A stretch of DNA of 64,000 nucleotides from Bacteroides sp. CAG:1060_57_27 (GTDB lineage: Bacteria; Bacteroidota; Bacteroidia; Bacteroidales; UBA932). The stretch covers positions 62,001 through 126,000 of the forward strand of contig MNQT01000012.1 in NCBI GenBank assembly GCA_001915575.1. Direction: 5' to 3'. Numbering within the stretch: the stretch's first letter is position 1; each line of letters starts with the position of its first letter. Below are positions 50,670 to 60,523 of this stretch, piece by piece. The notes below the pieces were generated by a model, which searched no databases, was not told the origin of the DNA, and was given only the letters and a program-made list of their open reading frames with translations. Both the position numbers and the translations under genes were made by a program.

Positions 50670-51626
50670 TTATTTCTTGCGTGCTATCGCCTTCTTTGCG
50701 GCCTCCGCGAGGTGGGCTGCATCGAGACCGTAGGCCTTCATCAGCTCGGCAGGAGTGCCGGACTGTCCGAAGCGGTCCTCTCCGTTGACGAACACGAGCG
50801 GTGCGGGAGCGTTCGCGGCGAGTACGCCGGCGATCTCCTCTCCGAGTCCGCCTGCCATGTTGTGCTCCTCGGCGACTACGGCGCAGCCGGTCTTGCCCAC
50901 CGACTCGAGTATGGCCTTGGTGTCAAGGGGCTTCACGGTAGCGACATTGAGGACTTCGGCGCTGATGCCTTCGCCCTCGAGGGCCTCTGCGGCGAGCAGG
51001 GCCTCCCATACTAGGTGGCCGTAGGTGATTATGGTCACATCCGTACCCTCGTTGAGGTTATAGACCTTTCCGATCTCGAAAGGCTCGTCGGACGGGGTGA
51101 AGTTAGGCACCGAGGGACGGCCGAAACGCAGGTACACGGGGCCGTCGAGCTTTGCGGCGGCAACGGTGGCGTTCTTCGTCTGATTGTAGTCGCAGGGGAC
51201 GATCACCGTCATTCCGGGGAGGGCCCTCATCAGGGCCACGTCCTCCATGGTCTGGTGGGTCGCACCGTCTTCACCGAGAGTGATTCCCGCGTGGGATGAC
51301 GCGATCTTGACGTTCGTATGTCCGTATGCCACCTCCTGGCGGAGCTGGTCATATACGCGGCCTGTCACGAACTCGGCGAAAGAGCCGATGAAAGGCACCT
51401 TTCCGGTGATTGCAAGACCGGCAGCGACTCCGACCATGTTGGCTTCGGCGATACCGCACTGGATGAATCTTTCGGGGAACTCCTTTGCGAAGGTTCCCAT
51501 CTTGAGGGAGCCCTTGAGGTCGGCGGTAAGGGCGAGAACCCTCTCGTCCGCGCGTCCGGCGATTGCAAGTCCCTCACCGAAACCGCTGCGGGTATCGACT
51601 TTTCCTGTATCTGTGTACTTTTTCAT
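50670..51626 (-). CDS. Transketolase, C-terminal subunit
   Basis: Pyrimidine-binding and C-terminal domains of a split transketolase (318 residues). It contains FIQCGIAEANMVGVAAGLA with the Glu that activates thiamine diphosphate, SHAGITLGEDGATHQTMEDVALMR, and a C-terminal Rossmann domain with VVAEEHNMAGGLG. It pairs with the N-terminal subunit whose gene ends 1 nt upstream. The pair could also serve as a related ketolase, but neighbours give no hint of that. Confidence 0.93.
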   Translation of the reverse strand: MKKYTDTGKVDTRSGFGEGLAIAGRADERVLALTADLKGSLKMGTFAKEFPERFIQCGIAEANMVGVAAGLAITGKVPFIGSFAEFVTGRVYDQLRQEVAYGHTNVKIASSHAGITLGEDGATHQTMEDVALMRALPGMTVIVPCDYNQTKNATVAAAKLDGPVYLRFGRPSVPNFTPSDEPFEIGKVYNLNEGTDVTIITYGHLVWEALLAAEALEGEGISAEVLNVATVKPLDTKAILESVGKTGCAVVAEEHNMAGGLGEEIAGVLAANAPAPLVFVNGEDRFGQSGTPAELMKAYGLDAAHLAEAAKKAIARKK

Positions 51627-51627
51627 A

Positions 51628-52467
51628 CTAAAAATCTCCTAATGTTTCGGGTAACTGCTTCAATGCCGCCTCGCACTGCTCCGCTGAAGGCGCCTTGCCG
51701 TGCCACTCGTGAGTGCCGGCCATAAAGTCGACGCCGTGGCCCATCTCGGTCTTGAAGAGGAGCATCTTGGGCTTGCCGTTCTGCTCGTGTGCCGCCGCGA
51801 AGGCGTCGAGTATGCTCTGGTAGTCGTGTCCGTCGGCCACGATGACCTCCCAGCCGAACGAGCGCCACTTCTCGCCGAGGTCGCCTACTCCGGCGACAGC
51901 GCTGGTGGTTCCGTCGATCTGCTGTCCGTTCCAGTCGGTGAAGGCCACGAGGTTGTCCACATTGTGGTGTGCGGCCCACATTCCGGCCTCCCAGATCTGT
52001 CCCTCCTCGCTCTCGCCGTCTCCGCAAAGGCAGTATACGCGGGTGGCGTCAGAGTCGAGCTTCTTGCCGAGGGCTATGCCGGCGGCAACGGAAAGGCCCT
52101 GTCCGAGCGAGCCGGAGGGCTTGAACACGCCGGGAAGGTGGTCGGTCACGCAGGGGTGTCCCTGGAGACGGCTGCCGAACTTGCGCAGGGTTCCGAGCTC
52201 GCTTACGGGGAAGTAGCCCGAGCGTGCGAGTACGGAATAGTATACCGGCGCGAGGTGTCCGGCCGAAAGGATGAACACGTCCTGACCCTTGCCGCTGCGC
52301 GTCCAGGTGGCGGGATCGTGCTTCATCTCGTTGAAATAGAGGGTTGTCATCACGTCGGTGATGCCCAGAGATCCCCCCGGATGGCCCGATTTGGCGGCAG
52401 TGACCATCCTGACGATGTCCCTGCGCACCTGGGAGGAAATCTTCTTGAGTTCTTCGATTGTTGCCAT
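51628..52467 (-). CDS. Transketolase, N-terminal subunit
   Basis: Thiamine diphosphate-binding half (279 residues). GHPGGSLGITDVMTTLYF is near the start, and the ThDP/Mg motif CGDGESEEGQIWEAGMWAAHHNVDNLVAFTDWNGQQIDG is clear. It works with the C-terminal subunit in the pentose phosphate pathway. A TATATTTG box (52510 to 52503) precedes it and faces the lepA promoter. Confidence 0.93.
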   Translation of the reverse strand: MATIEELKKISSQVRRDIVRMVTAAKSGHPGGSLGITDVMTTLYFNEMKHDPATWTRSGKGQDVFILSAGHLAPVYYSVLARSGYFPVSELGTLRKFGSRLQGHPCVTDHLPGVFKPSGSLGQGLSVAAGIALGKKLDSDATRVYCLCGDGESEEGQIWEAGMWAAHHNVDNLVAFTDWNGQQIDGTTSAVAGVGDLGEKWRSFGWEVIVADGHDYQSILDAFAAAHEQNGKPKMLLFKTEMGHGVDFMAGTHEWHGKAPSAEQCEAALKQLPETLGDF

Positions 52468-52502
52468 ATTTTATTGGTTATGTATAAGTCTTTAATAACG
52501 TG

Positions 52503-52532
52503 CAAATATAGTGAAAAAATTGCGTATTTTTG
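52503..52532. promoter_or_regulatory. Divergent boxes for transketolase and lepA
   Basis: Minus-strand TATATTTG (52510 to 52503) and plus-strand TATTTTTG (52525-52532) lie 14 nt apart, so the two promoters may interfere. The lepA ATG is 9 nt past its box. Confidence 0.55.
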
Positions 52533-52541
52533 CGCTCGGTT

Positions 52542-54338
52542 ATGGAAATGAAGAACATTCGCAACTTTTGCATCATCGCACATATCGACCACGGCAAGAG
52601 CACCCTTGCCGACAGGCTTCTGGAACTTACCGACACCCTCGGAGCGAGGGACATGGAGAACCAGGTCCTCGACGACATGGACCTCGAAAAGGAGAAGGGA
52701 ATCACCATAAAGAGCCATGCGATACAAATGGTCTACAGGCGTGACGGGCAGCAGTACAGGCTGAACCTCATCGACACTCCGGGTCACGTGGACTTCTCCT
52801 ACGAGGTGTCCCGCTCCATCGCCTCGTGCGAGGGAGCGCTGCTCGTGGTGGACGCCTCGCAGGGAGTGCAGGCGCAGACCATATCGAACCTCTACATGGC
52901 GATAGACCACGGGCTGGAGATCATCCCCGTGCTCAACAAGATAGATATGGACTCGGCCCAGGTCGACGTCGTCACCGACGAGGTGTGCGACCTGCTGGGA
53001 TGCTCTCCGGAAGATGTGTTCAAGGTGTCGGCACGCACCGGAGAGGGCGTCGCGCCGATACTCGACGCCATAGTGGACAGGATTCCCGCCCCCGAAGGCG
53101 ACCCCGGGGCGCCGCTGCAGGCCCTGATATTCGACTCGGTGTTCAACTCCTTCAGGGGAGTCATAGCCTATGTCAAGATAAAGAACGGCAGCATACGCAA
53201 GGGCGACAGGGTGAAGTTCTTCGCGACCGGCAAGGAATACGAGGTCGAGGAGGTGGGACTGCTGAAGATGAAGCTGATACCCTCCGGCGAAATATGCTGC
53301 GGTGACGTAGGATATGTGATCACCGGCATCAAGAGCGCCGCGGAGGTGAAGGTCGGCGACACGATAACCCAGGTCGCCCGCCCGTGCAGCGCGGCGATAG
53401 CCGGGTTCGAGGAGGTCAAGCCCATGGTTTTCGCCGGAATGTATCCCGTGCAGGCGGACAAGTTCGAGGAGCTGCGCTCGGTGCTCGAGAAGTTCCAGCT
53501 CAACGACGCCTCCTTCGTCTACGAGCCGGAGAGCTCGCTCGCGCTCGGATCGGGATTCCGCTGCGGATTCCTCGGCCTGCTGCACCTCGAGATCGTGCAG
53601 GAGAGGCTCTTCCGCGAATTCGACATGGACGTGATCACGACGGTGCCGAACGTATCGTACAAGGTCTACACCACCCAGGGAGCGGTAATGGACGTGCACA
53701 ATCCTTCCGGGCTGCCCGCCGCGACCCTCATCGACCATATCGAGGAGCCCTACATCCGGGCGCAGATAATCTCCAAGTCGGAGTTCTTCGGCCCCATAAT
53801 GAAGCTCTGCCTCGACCGCAGGGGGACGCTCGTGGGGCAGCACTACATCACCGCCGAGAGGGTCGAGCTGAACTACGACATGCCCCTTTCGGAGATAGTG
53901 TTCGACTTTTACGACAGGCTCAAGACAATCTCGAAGGGCTACGCATCGTTCGACTACCATATCACTGACTACCGGCCCGCAAGGCTCGTAAAGCTCGACA
54001 TACTGCTCAACGGAGAGCCTGCGGACGCGCTCTCGACGCTCATACACGAAGACAACGCCTATGAGCTCGGACGCAAGATGTGCGTGAAGCTCAAGGAGCT
54101 CATCCCGAGACAGCAGTTCGACATCCCGATTCAGGCGGCAATAGGGGCCAAGATAATAGCCCGCGAGACTGTGAAGCAGGTGCGCAAGGACGTGACCGCA
54201 AAGTGCTACGGAGGCGACGTGACCCGTAAGCGCAAGCTGCTCGAGAAGCAGAAGGAGGGCAAGAAGCGCATGCGCCAGATAGGTACCGTGCAGGTTCCCC
54301 AGAGCGCGTTCATGGCCGTGCTGAAGCTCGACTCCTGA
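52542..54338 (+). CDS. lepA: Elongation factor 4
   Basis: Ribosomal GTPase of 598 residues. From the Met at 52542 the P-loop AHIDHGKST is at 13-21, then [13 protein letters not shown] (G3), LNKIDMDSA (G4) and the LepA-specific C-terminal domain ending [20 protein letters not shown]. An in-frame TTG at 52530 and a second Met at 52548 are alternatives. The stop overlaps the next start as TGATG. Confidence 0.97.
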   Translation: MEMKNIRNFCIIAHIDHGKSTLADRLLELTDTLGARDMENQVLDDMDLEKEKGITIKSHAIQMVYRRDGQQYRLNLIDTPGHVDFSYEVSRSIASCEGALLVVDASQGVQAQTISNLYMAIDHGLEIIPVLNKIDMDSAQVDVVTDEVCDLLGCSPEDVFKVSARTGEGVAPILDAIVDRIPAPEGDPGAPLQALIFDSVFNSFRGVIAYVKIKNGSIRKGDRVKFFATGKEYEVEEVGLLKMKLIPSGEICCGDVGYVITGIKSAAEVKVGDTITQVARPCSAAIAGFEEVKPMVFAGMYPVQADKFEELRSVLEKFQLNDASFVYEPESSLALGSGFRCGFLGLLHLEIVQERLFREFDMDVITTVPNVSYKVYTTQGAVMDVHNPSGLPAATLIDHIEEPYIRAQIISKSEFFGPIMKLCLDRRGTLVGQHYITAERVELNYDMPLSEIVFDFYDRLKTISKGYASFDYHITDYRPARLVKLDILLNGEPADALSTLIHEDNAYELGRKMCVKLKELIPRQQFDIPIQAAIGAKIIARETVKQVRKDVTAKCYGGDVTRKRKLLEKQKEGKKRMRQIGTVQVPQSAFMAVLKLDS

Positions 54339-54775
54339 TGTTCGGGCTCGAAAACTGGGGCCTGCTCGGCCTGTTTCTCGGCAACATCCTCGCCGCAACG
54401 ATAGTCCCTTTCAGCTCCGACGCCCTGTATATCGCCGTGCTTGCGGCCATGGGCGAGCCCGTCGCATGCTTCGTCGTCGCGACGGCAGGCAACTGGATAG
54501 GGAGCGTGATCACCTACTTCATGGGACGGCTTGCGCGCTGGGAATGGCTCGAAAGGTGGTTCCACGTCAAGCGGGAGACTCTCCGGAGACAGAAAGAGAA
54601 AGTCGACAGGTACGGCGTATGGCTCGCACTGATAGCATGGGTGCCGTTCATAGGCGACGTGTTCGTTATCGCTCTCGGATTCTACCGCACCAAGGCGGTC
54701 TGGACCATACTCCTGCTGCTCGTCGGAAAGGCGGCCCGCTTCCTTGTCTGGACCCTGCTCGTTGGCCTGTTCTGA
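54338..54775 (+). CDS. YqaA family membrane protein (SNARE-associated/DedA-like)
   Basis: A 145-residue inner-membrane protein with the short VTT/DedA-like core: GLFLGNILAATIVPFSSDALYIAVL, ATAGNWIGSVITYFMGRL, an amphipathic loop ERWFHVKRETLRRQKEKVDRYG and WVPFIGDVFVIALGFYRT. Homologues may be lipid scramblases or transporters; the exact role is unknown. Start overlaps the lepA stop by 1 nt. Confidence 0.88.
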   Translation: MFGLENWGLLGLFLGNILAATIVPFSSDALYIAVLAAMGEPVACFVVATAGNWIGSVITYFMGRLARWEWLERWFHVKRETLRRQKEKVDRYGVWLALIAWVPFIGDVFVIALGFYRTKAVWTILLLLVGKAARFLVWTLLVGLF

Positions 54776-54810
54776 AAACGCCCCGGTCCTTCAGGATACA
54801 TGCAGGAGCC

Positions 54811-55515
54811 TTACGGACGCGACATCTCCTCTATCCTTTCCTGCAGGCATGCCGAAAGTCTTTTCCTGCTTTCCCTCGGATCCAGGGACGAGTCGTACTC
54901 CACCGGCTTCCCTATCATGAAACGCCTCCGCTTCTTGTCGGAATACAGCGGATAGAACAGCAGGTTCTTTCCCGTGGCGTCGAAATACATCCTGCCGATA
55001 TGCGCGAAACCGGTATAGAAGCTCCTGAGATTGTACGGGTCGTATTCGGCGTCGGGGTCGATATTGGTCGCGAGCTCTCTCGGTTTCTCGGGGAAGATCA
55101 GTATGTTGTCGCCGTCCATAAGCGCCTCCAGACTGGTCCGGAAGGTGTTCATCAGATTCCGCGAGGCGCCCCTGACCACCGGGACGGGGTCGAACGAGTT
55201 CAGTGTACGGCACACGAGGCGCGTAAGCGAATGCAGCATCTTTCCTCCGAGGCGGTCGCCGAATATCCTGAGGATGAAGCGCAGGGACTTGCGCAGCTCC
55301 CTTTCCGCCAGGGCGGGATCGAGCATCACATCGTGTATCCACGGGCGGAAATCGACCGGAAGATAGGCCACACCCGATACGGGACCGTAAATGAAACCGT
55401 GGTTGCACACGAAAACCGAAGGATACCTGTCGGGAAGCAGGTGCTCCTTCCCGGACACCTTCAGGCGCAGGAAAAGCCTTGCAAACGCACATAGTATCTT
55501 GACTCCTGACCGCAT
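54811..55515 (-). CDS. Acyltransferase-like protein (PlsC superfamily)
   Basis: A 234-residue protein resembling glycerophospholipid acyltransferases. The first motif reads [12 protein letters not shown], so the usual HX4D aspartate is replaced by Gly; the second block has VPVVRG and [10 protein letters not shown] in place of FPEG. The altered motif suggests a distinct subgroup or a changed chemistry rather than decay, because the frame and fold are intact. No neighbour fixes the substrate. It is transcribed away from the YqaA gene, and tRNA-Pro lies 17 nt upstream. Confidence 0.7.
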   Translation of the reverse strand: MRSGVKILCAFARLFLRLKVSGKEHLLPDRYPSVFVCNHGFIYGPVSGVAYLPVDFRPWIHDVMLDPALAERELRKSLRFILRIFGDRLGGKMLHSLTRLVCRTLNSFDPVPVVRGASRNLMNTFRTSLEALMDGDNILIFPEKPRELATNIDPDAEYDPYNLRSFYTGFAHIGRMYFDATGKNLLFYPLYSDKKRRRFMIGKPVEYDSSLDPRESRKRLSACLQERIEEMSRP

Positions 55516-55532
55516 CCTGCATCAAAAGAAAG

Positions 55533-55605
55533 TCGGGGTACTGTGACTCGAACACAGGACCCTCTGGTCCCAAACCAGATGCGCTGCCAACTGCGCCACA
55601 CCCCG
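55533..55605 (-). tRNA. tRNA-Pro (anticodon TGG)
   Basis: A full cloverleaf reads on the minus strand: 7-bp acceptor CGGGGTG/TACCCCG with one G-T pair, D arm GCGC/GCGC, anticodon arm TCTGG-TTTGGGA-CCAGA with anticodon TGG, and T arm CTGTG-TTCGAGT-CACAG. CCA is not encoded. A TATCTTTG box lies 17 nt upstream at 55623-55630. Confidence 0.95.
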
Positions 55606-55622
55606 CTCATATCGTCAGGGCG

Positions 55623-55661
55623 CAAAGATAGAGGTGATTTGCTGAAAAAACAATATATTTG
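55623..55661. promoter_or_regulatory. Divergent boxes for tRNA-Pro and lolD
   Basis: Minus-strand TATCTTTG (55630 to 55623) serves tRNA-Pro. Plus-strand TATATTTG (55654-55661) lies 4 nt before the lolD ATG, predicting a leaderless mRNA. Confidence 0.6.
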
Positions 55662-55665
55662 GATC

Positions 55666-56319
55666 ATGATAATAAAGGCTGAAAACATACGCAAGAGCTT
55701 CGGCAGCCTGGAGGTGCTGAAGGGCATAGATTTCTGCGCGGACAAGGGCGAGGTGGTGTCGATAGTCGGGGCGTCCGGCGCGGGAAAGTCCACCCTCCTG
55801 CAGATACTCGGCACTCTGTCGACTCCCGACGGAGGCTCGCTCGAGATAGACGGCACCGACGTGCTGCGCCTCGGAAGGGACGCCCTCGCCGACTTCCGCG
55901 GCAGGAAGATAGGCTTCGTGTTCCAGGCCCACCACCTGCTCCCGGAGTTCACGGCGGAAGAGAACGTGATGATTCCCGCGATGATAGCCGGATGCAGCCG
56001 CAGGCAGGCGGCGCAGAAGGCCGCCGGGCTGCTCGGTCTCCTGGGCCTTGCTGACAGGGCGTCGCACAAGCCTTCGGAACTCTCGGGAGGAGAGCAGCAG
56101 AGGGTGGCAATCGCGAGGGCCGTGGTGAACGGGCCGGCGATACTGCTCGCGGACGAGCCCACCGGAAACCTCGACTCGGCGACGAAGCAGGAAGTGCAGA
56201 AAGTCTTCTTCGACCTGCGCGACACCACGGGCCAGACCTGCATAATAGTCACGCACGACCCCGCGCTCGCGGCACTGTGCGACCGCTGCCTGAAGATGAA
56301 GGATGGAGAGTTCGTTTAG
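55666..56319 (+). CDS. lolD: ABC transporter ATP-binding protein, LolD-like
   Basis: A 217-residue ATPase: Walker [11 protein letters not shown]-loop [18 protein letters not shown], signature LSGGEQQR, Walker [13 protein letters not shown] and switch VTHD. The Q-loop and following segment fit the MacB/LolD group that drives lipoprotein release or related envelope export. The permease partner is not in the window. The Met at 55666 is used; the longer frame runs through tRNA-Pro. The 3' end overlaps trmN6 by 17 nt. Confidence 0.87.
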   Translation: MIIKAENIRKSFGSLEVLKGIDFCADKGEVVSIVGASGAGKSTLLQILGTLSTPDGGSLEIDGTDVLRLGRDALADFRGRKIGFVFQAHHLLPEFTAEENVMIPAMIAGCSRRQAAQKAAGLLGLLGLADRASHKPSELSGGEQQRVAIARAVVNGPAILLADEPTGNLDSATKQEVQKVFFDLRDTTGQTCIIVTHDPALAALCDRCLKMKDGEFV

Positions 56320-57001
56320 GTTCAGGAAGTTCGAAGTCCGGCACGGCCGCTCCGCCCTCAAGGTCGGGACGGACGCGGTGCTGCTCGGCGCCGCCGCCAC
56401 GGTCAGGGAGAGCGACAGGTATGCCGTCGACATAGGCACGGGCTGCGGCGTAATAGCCCTTATGATCGCGCAGCGCTCTCCGTCGTGCCGCGTGACGGGA
56501 ATCGACATAGACCGTCCGTCCGCAGACGAGGCCGCCCTCAACTTCTCCCTCTCGCCGTGGAGCGGCAGGCTCGGGGCCGTCTGCGTCCCTCTCTCGGACT
56601 TCGTCCCCGACACGGCGCCCGACCTGATAGTCTCCAATCCTCCGTACTACGATTCGTCGCTGCGGAATCCTGACGCGAGGAAGGCCGCCGCACGCCATAC
56701 GGACAAGCTGGACTTTGCGGCTCTGTGCTCGTTTGCGGCGGAACGTCTTTCAGAAGACGGGCGCCTTTCGGTAATCATTCCCGCGGACTGCATGAAGCAG
56801 TTCAGGAGGACCGCGGCCTCGTTCGGGCTACTGCCGTTCCGTATCATGGAGGTCCGCACTACCGCGGCGAAGCCTCCGTCAAGGGTCGTGGCCGAATTTT
56901 CGCACAGCGGGGCGGAGTGCCTGCACGAGGGCATAACCCTGCTCGAAAACGGGTCGAAGACAGCGGAATACGCCTCTCTGACAAGGGATTTCTACCTCTG
57001 A
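56303..57001 (+). CDS. tRNA1(Val) A37 N6-methyltransferase-like
   Basis: A 232-residue SAM-dependent methyltransferase of the TrmN6/YfiC group: [44 protein letters not shown] as SAM site, and the catalytic [11 protein letters not shown]. The target adenine is inferred from family. Overlaps lolD by 17 nt and is probably co-transcribed with it. Confidence 0.9.
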   Translation: MESSFRFRKFEVRHGRSALKVGTDAVLLGAAATVRESDRYAVDIGTGCGVIALMIAQRSPSCRVTGIDIDRPSADEAALNFSLSPWSGRLGAVCVPLSDFVPDTAPDLIVSNPPYYDSSLRNPDARKAAARHTDKLDFAALCSFAAERLSEDGRLSVIIPADCMKQFRRTAASFGLLPFRIMEVRTTAAKPPSRVVAEFSHSGAECLHEGITLLENGSKTAEYASLTRDFYL

Positions 57002-57067
57002 ATTTCACCCCACGGACCTGAAATCCTGCCCCACAGACAGTCATTTCGCCACAAATGGTAAAGTTAT

Positions 57068-57100
57068 TTTGTGCAAAGACACTTTAAAGAAGTAAATTTG
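57068..57100 (+). promoter_or_regulatory. Consensus promoter of the acyl-CoA ligase/fab operon
   Basis: TTTG (57068-57071), a 21-nt spacer and TAAATTTG (57093-57100): an exact match to the Bacteroides consensus. The ATG is at 57125. Confidence 0.8.
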
Positions 57101-57124
57101 CGCCGAAATATTAATTCGATCAAG

Positions 57125-58783
57125 ATGTACGATATCAAACCTACCGACAACTTCGTTCTGAAGTTCGAACAGACCGTCAGAGACTGCTGGGACAAGCCCG
57201 CGCTCAACAACTACAAGGGGCCTGTCCTCACTTACGGAGAGCTGGCAAGAGAAATAGAGAAACTCAACCTCGTCTGGAAGGCCGCAGGGCTCAAGAGAGG
57301 TGACAAGATAGCGATCAACGCCAAGAGCAGCGCCGAATGGGCGAAGCTCTTCTTCGCGGCACAGGCCGGAGGCTTCGTCGCCGTCCAGATATTCAACGCG
57401 TTCACTCCGGACGACACCGCGAACCTCGTCAACCATTCCGACTCGCGCATCCTGTACACCGAGAAGCCTATCTTCGAGAAAATGGACTTCGCGAAGATGC
57501 CGGGACTGCTGGCTGCGATCGACACCAGGACGGACGAGCTCCTGGCCTCCAGGGACGGATTCGAGAAATATCATGCCGGAGCGGACGCGCTCTTCAACGA
57601 AGCCCACCCGGCCGGATATTCCGCAGGCGACGTCAGCTTCTCTCCCGTAGACCTCGACGACACGGCGGCGATCATGTATACCTCCGGCTCCACCGGCAAC
57701 CCCAAGGGCGTGATGCTTTCCAACAGGAACCTCAGCATGAACGTATACTTCCTCCCCATCCATGTTCCGTTCAGGAGGGGAGAGAACTACGTGAGCGTGC
57801 TCCCCTACGCGCACATATTCGGAATGACCGTCGACATGGTCGCTCCCCTGTGCATAGGAATGCACCTCGTGGTGCTCGTCGTTCCGCCGGTACCGGCGAA
57901 CCTCAAGCCTGCGCTGCGCGAGTACAAGCCGCACGTGTTCTTCAGCGTGCCCCTGATTCTCACCAAGCTTATCGAGGAGACTCTCGGAGAGTTCATCCAC
58001 ACGAAGGGAGGAGCGGCCAAGCTCGAAGACCACGAGAACAACCCTGACTTCTGCGATGCGCTCAGAATCATATTCCAGCATGCCATTGGCGGCAACATAG
58101 AAATGTTCGCCACCGGCGGCGCGGCGATTCCGGAACATTTCGAGACCCTGCTCGTCAAGAAGCTCAAGCTTCCTTTCATAACCGGCTACGGTATGACGGA
58201 GACCGCCCCCGTAATCAGCATCGGCCATGTGGGCCACTACAAGCTCAAGGAGTGCGGAGAATGGATAGAGGAGGGCGTAGACCTCAGGATAGACTCCCCC
58301 GAACCGGAAAAGATTCCCGGAGAGATTCTCGTCAAGGGACATATCGTGTTCCAGGGATACTACAAGAACCCCGAGGCCACGAAGGCCGCGTTCACGCCCG
58401 ACGGCTGGTTCCGCACCGGCGACCTCGCGACCATGGACAAGGAGCACAGCCTGTTCATCGTGGGCCGCTGCAAGAACATGATACTCTCCACCAACGGGCA
58501 GAACATCTTCCCAGAGGAGATCGAGGTCATCCTCAATTCCCTCCCCTATGTGGCCGAGTCCCTCGTAGTATCGAGGCACGACAAGCTCGTGGCCCTCATA
58601 GTCCCCAACACCGACCTCGCCGAGAACATCGACGCCGCAGGGCTGAAGAGCCTCATGGACGCCAATCTCGAGACCCTCAACGGAAAGCTCCCCGCATACT
58701 CGCAGGTCAGCTCCTACGAACTGCGCTACGAGCCGTTCGTGAAGACTCCGAAGGGCAGCATCAGAAGATTCATGTACGAATAG
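57125..58783 (+). CDS. AMP-binding acyl-CoA ligase
   Basis: A 552-residue adenylate-forming enzyme that activates a fatty or related acid. The P-loop TSGSTGNPKG is at about 187-196, followed by GYGMTETAP, DGWFRTGD and the C-terminal NGQNIFPEEIE, with the catalytic Lys in KTPKGSIRR near the end. The Met at 57125 (MYDIKPTDNF) follows the promoter; the frame opens at 57071 inside it. The gene leads fabF, fabZ and fabI in the same direction with short gaps, so it may feed or recycle acyl chains for fatty acid synthesis (inference). Confidence 0.88.
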   Translation: MYDIKPTDNFVLKFEQTVRDCWDKPALNNYKGPVLTYGELAREIEKLNLVWKAAGLKRGDKIAINAKSSAEWAKLFFAAQAGGFVAVQIFNAFTPDDTANLVNHSDSRILYTEKPIFEKMDFAKMPGLLAAIDTRTDELLASRDGFEKYHAGADALFNEAHPAGYSAGDVSFSPVDLDDTAAIMYTSGSTGNPKGVMLSNRNLSMNVYFLPIHVPFRRGENYVSVLPYAHIFGMTVDMVAPLCIGMHLVVLVVPPVPANLKPALREYKPHVFFSVPLILTKLIEETLGEFIHTKGGAAKLEDHENNPDFCDALRIIFQHAIGGNIEMFATGGAAIPEHFETLLVKKLKLPFITGYGMTETAPVISIGHVGHYKLKECGEWIEEGVDLRIDSPEPEKIPGEILVKGHIVFQGYYKNPEATKAAFTPDGWFRTGDLATMDKEHSLFIVGRCKNMILSTNGQNIFPEEIEVILNSLPYVAESLVVSRHDKLVALIVPNTDLAENIDAAGLKSLMDANLETLNGKLPAYSQVSSYELRYEPFVKTPKGSIRRFMYE

Positions 58784-58801
58784 ACAATAAAGGATTTGCT
58801 T

Positions 58802-60055
58802 ATGGATAAGAACATCAGAAGAGTGGTCATCACCGGCACGGGAGTAATCTCGCCCGTCGGCAACGACACCAGGACATTCTGGGAGAACCTGAAGTCTGGC
58901 ATATGCGGCATCTCGCGGCTCGAAGGCTTCGACGAATACAAGCTTCCCGTCCATGTAGCCGGGCGTGTCAAGGACTTCGACCCGCTGCAGTTCGGACTCA
59001 CCGCCGCGGAAAAGCGCCGCAACGATCTCTACAGCCAGTTCGCGCTCGCCGCAGCCAAGGAGGCCATGGAGACGAGCGGAATCGTGTCCGGGGAGAATGT
59101 GGAGCCCGAGAGGTTCGGCGTATACCTCGGTTCCGGCATCGGAGGAATCAACACCTTCATCGTACAGACCAAGGTGCTTTTCGACGAAGGCGCGGACAGG
59201 ATATCTCCCCTGTTCATCCCTATGATGATACCCAACATCGCGGGCGGCAACGTCGCTATCAAGTACCAGGCCCTCGGCCCCTGCCTGACGCATGTGTCTG
59301 CATGCGCGACGAGCACCAATTCGATAGGAGAGGCCTATCTCGCAATCAAGTACGGACGCGCGGACGTCATCCTCGCGGGTGGCGCCGAGGCGGCGATAAC
59401 CCCGCTCGCCATAGGAGGATTCTCCAACAGCAAGGCGCTCACCACAGCTGAAGACCCCAAGGCCGCCAGCCTGCCGTTCGATGCCCGCCGCGGCGGATTC
59501 GTCATGGCGGAAGGAGCGGCGCTGATGATGCTCGAGGAATACGAGCATGCCGTACGCAGGGGTGCGAACATCATAGCCGAGGTATGCGGATACGGCTGCA
59601 CCTGCGACGCCCACCACTACACGGCACCGCGTCCTGACGGCGTTCCTGCGGCAAGGGCCATCAAGGAAGCCCTGGACGAGGCCGGATACAAGGCGGGAGA
59701 GAACCTCTATGTCAACGCCCACGGCACCGGAACGCACCTGAACGACACCACCGAGACCAAGGCCCTGAAGCTCGCGCTGGGCGAAGACGAAGCCCGCCGC
59801 GCATCCATCAGTTCGACCAAGTCGATGACCGGCCACATGATCGGAGCCACAGGAGCCGCAGAGCTCATCGCATCGGCCTACGCCCTCAAGGATTCCGTAG
59901 TGCCTCCCACGATAGGACTCGAGCAGCCCGACCCCGAGTGCGACCTGAACTACACGCCCCTCAAGGCGGAGAAGCGCGACCTCGACATCGCGATTTCCAA
60001 CTCCCTGGGATTCGGAGGTCACAATGTTTGCGTATCTTTGCGTCGTGCCGAATAA
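58802..60055 (+). CDS. fabF: Beta-ketoacyl-ACP synthase II
   Basis: Condensing enzyme of fatty acid elongation, 417 residues. The active-site Cys lies in SACATSTNSIGEAY, the two His in NAHGTGTHLND and LGFGGHNVCV, and the Lys in STKSMTGHMIGATGA. The ATG at 58802 is used; a TTG at 58796 is in frame. It is 28 nt upstream of fabZ. Confidence 0.95.
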   Translation: MDKNIRRVVITGTGVISPVGNDTRTFWENLKSGICGISRLEGFDEYKLPVHVAGRVKDFDPLQFGLTAAEKRRNDLYSQFALAAAKEAMETSGIVSGENVEPERFGVYLGSGIGGINTFIVQTKVLFDEGADRISPLFIPMMIPNIAGGNVAIKYQALGPCLTHVSACATSTNSIGEAYLAIKYGRADVILAGGAEAAITPLAIGGFSNSKALTTAEDPKAASLPFDARRGGFVMAEGAALMMLEEYEHAVRRGANIIAEVCGYGCTCDAHHYTAPRPDGVPAARAIKEALDEAGYKAGENLYVNAHGTGTHLNDTTETKALKLALGEDEARRASISSTKSMTGHMIGATGAAELIASAYALKDSVVPPTIGLEQPDPECDLNYTPLKAEKRDLDIAISNSLGFGGHNVCVSLRRAE

Positions 60056-60083
60056 CTTTTCCTACTAAAATCTAAAACCATAT

Positions 60084-60521
60084 ATGAACAGAGAAGAAAT
60101 CAAGAACATCCTTCCGCACCGCGAGCCCATGCTGCTCGTCGACGAGTCGGAAAAGATCAGCGATGAAGAAGTCCTCTCCAAATACACTATCAAGGAGAAC
60201 GAGTTCTTCACCCAGGGACATTTCCCGGGATTTCCGATAGTTCCCGGAGTAATCCTGTGCGAGATCATGGCCCAGTCGAGTTTCCTGCTCATCCCCGAGG
60301 AAGACCTGAAGGGCAATACCGCCCTGTACGCGGGACTCGACAACGTGAAGTTCAAGAATTCGGTATTCCCCGGAGACACCGTATGCGTGAAGGCCCGCAC
60401 ACTGGGCCACAAGGGACCTCTCGTCGTCGTAGAGGCGGAAGCAAGGGTCAACGACAAGCTGGCATGCAAGGGCAGGCTGTCCTTCATGCTCGTTCCTACA
60501 AAGAACCTTAATAATAAATAG
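60084..60521 (+). CDS. fabZ: 3-hydroxyacyl-ACP dehydratase, FabZ type
   Basis: A 145-residue hot-dog enzyme. NILPHREPMLLVD and the active-site motif GHFPGFPIVPGVILCEIMAQ (catalytic His and Glu) are both typical. It sits between fabF and fabI, 2 nt before fabI, and would dehydrate 3-hydroxyacyl-ACP in the same cycle. A TATCTTTG at 60033-60040 inside the fabF end might add expression. Confidence 0.94.
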   Translation: MNREEIKNILPHREPMLLVDESEKISDEEVLSKYTIKENEFFTQGHFPGFPIVPGVILCEIMAQSSFLLIPEEDLKGNTALYAGLDNVKFKNSVFPGDTVCVKARTLGHKGPLVVVEAEARVNDKLACKGRLSFMLVPTKNLNNK

Positions 60522-60523
60522 GC

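Noticed and set aside
54811..55515. Acyltransferase-like gene as a pseudogene
   Set aside because: No frameshift or internal stop; altered motifs can be explained by a divergent subgroup.
57041..60022. 993-codon minus-strand frame over the acyl-CoA ligase and fabF genes
   Set aside because: It spans two clear plus-strand enzymes and has no domain motifs; long antisense frames are common in GC-rich DNA.
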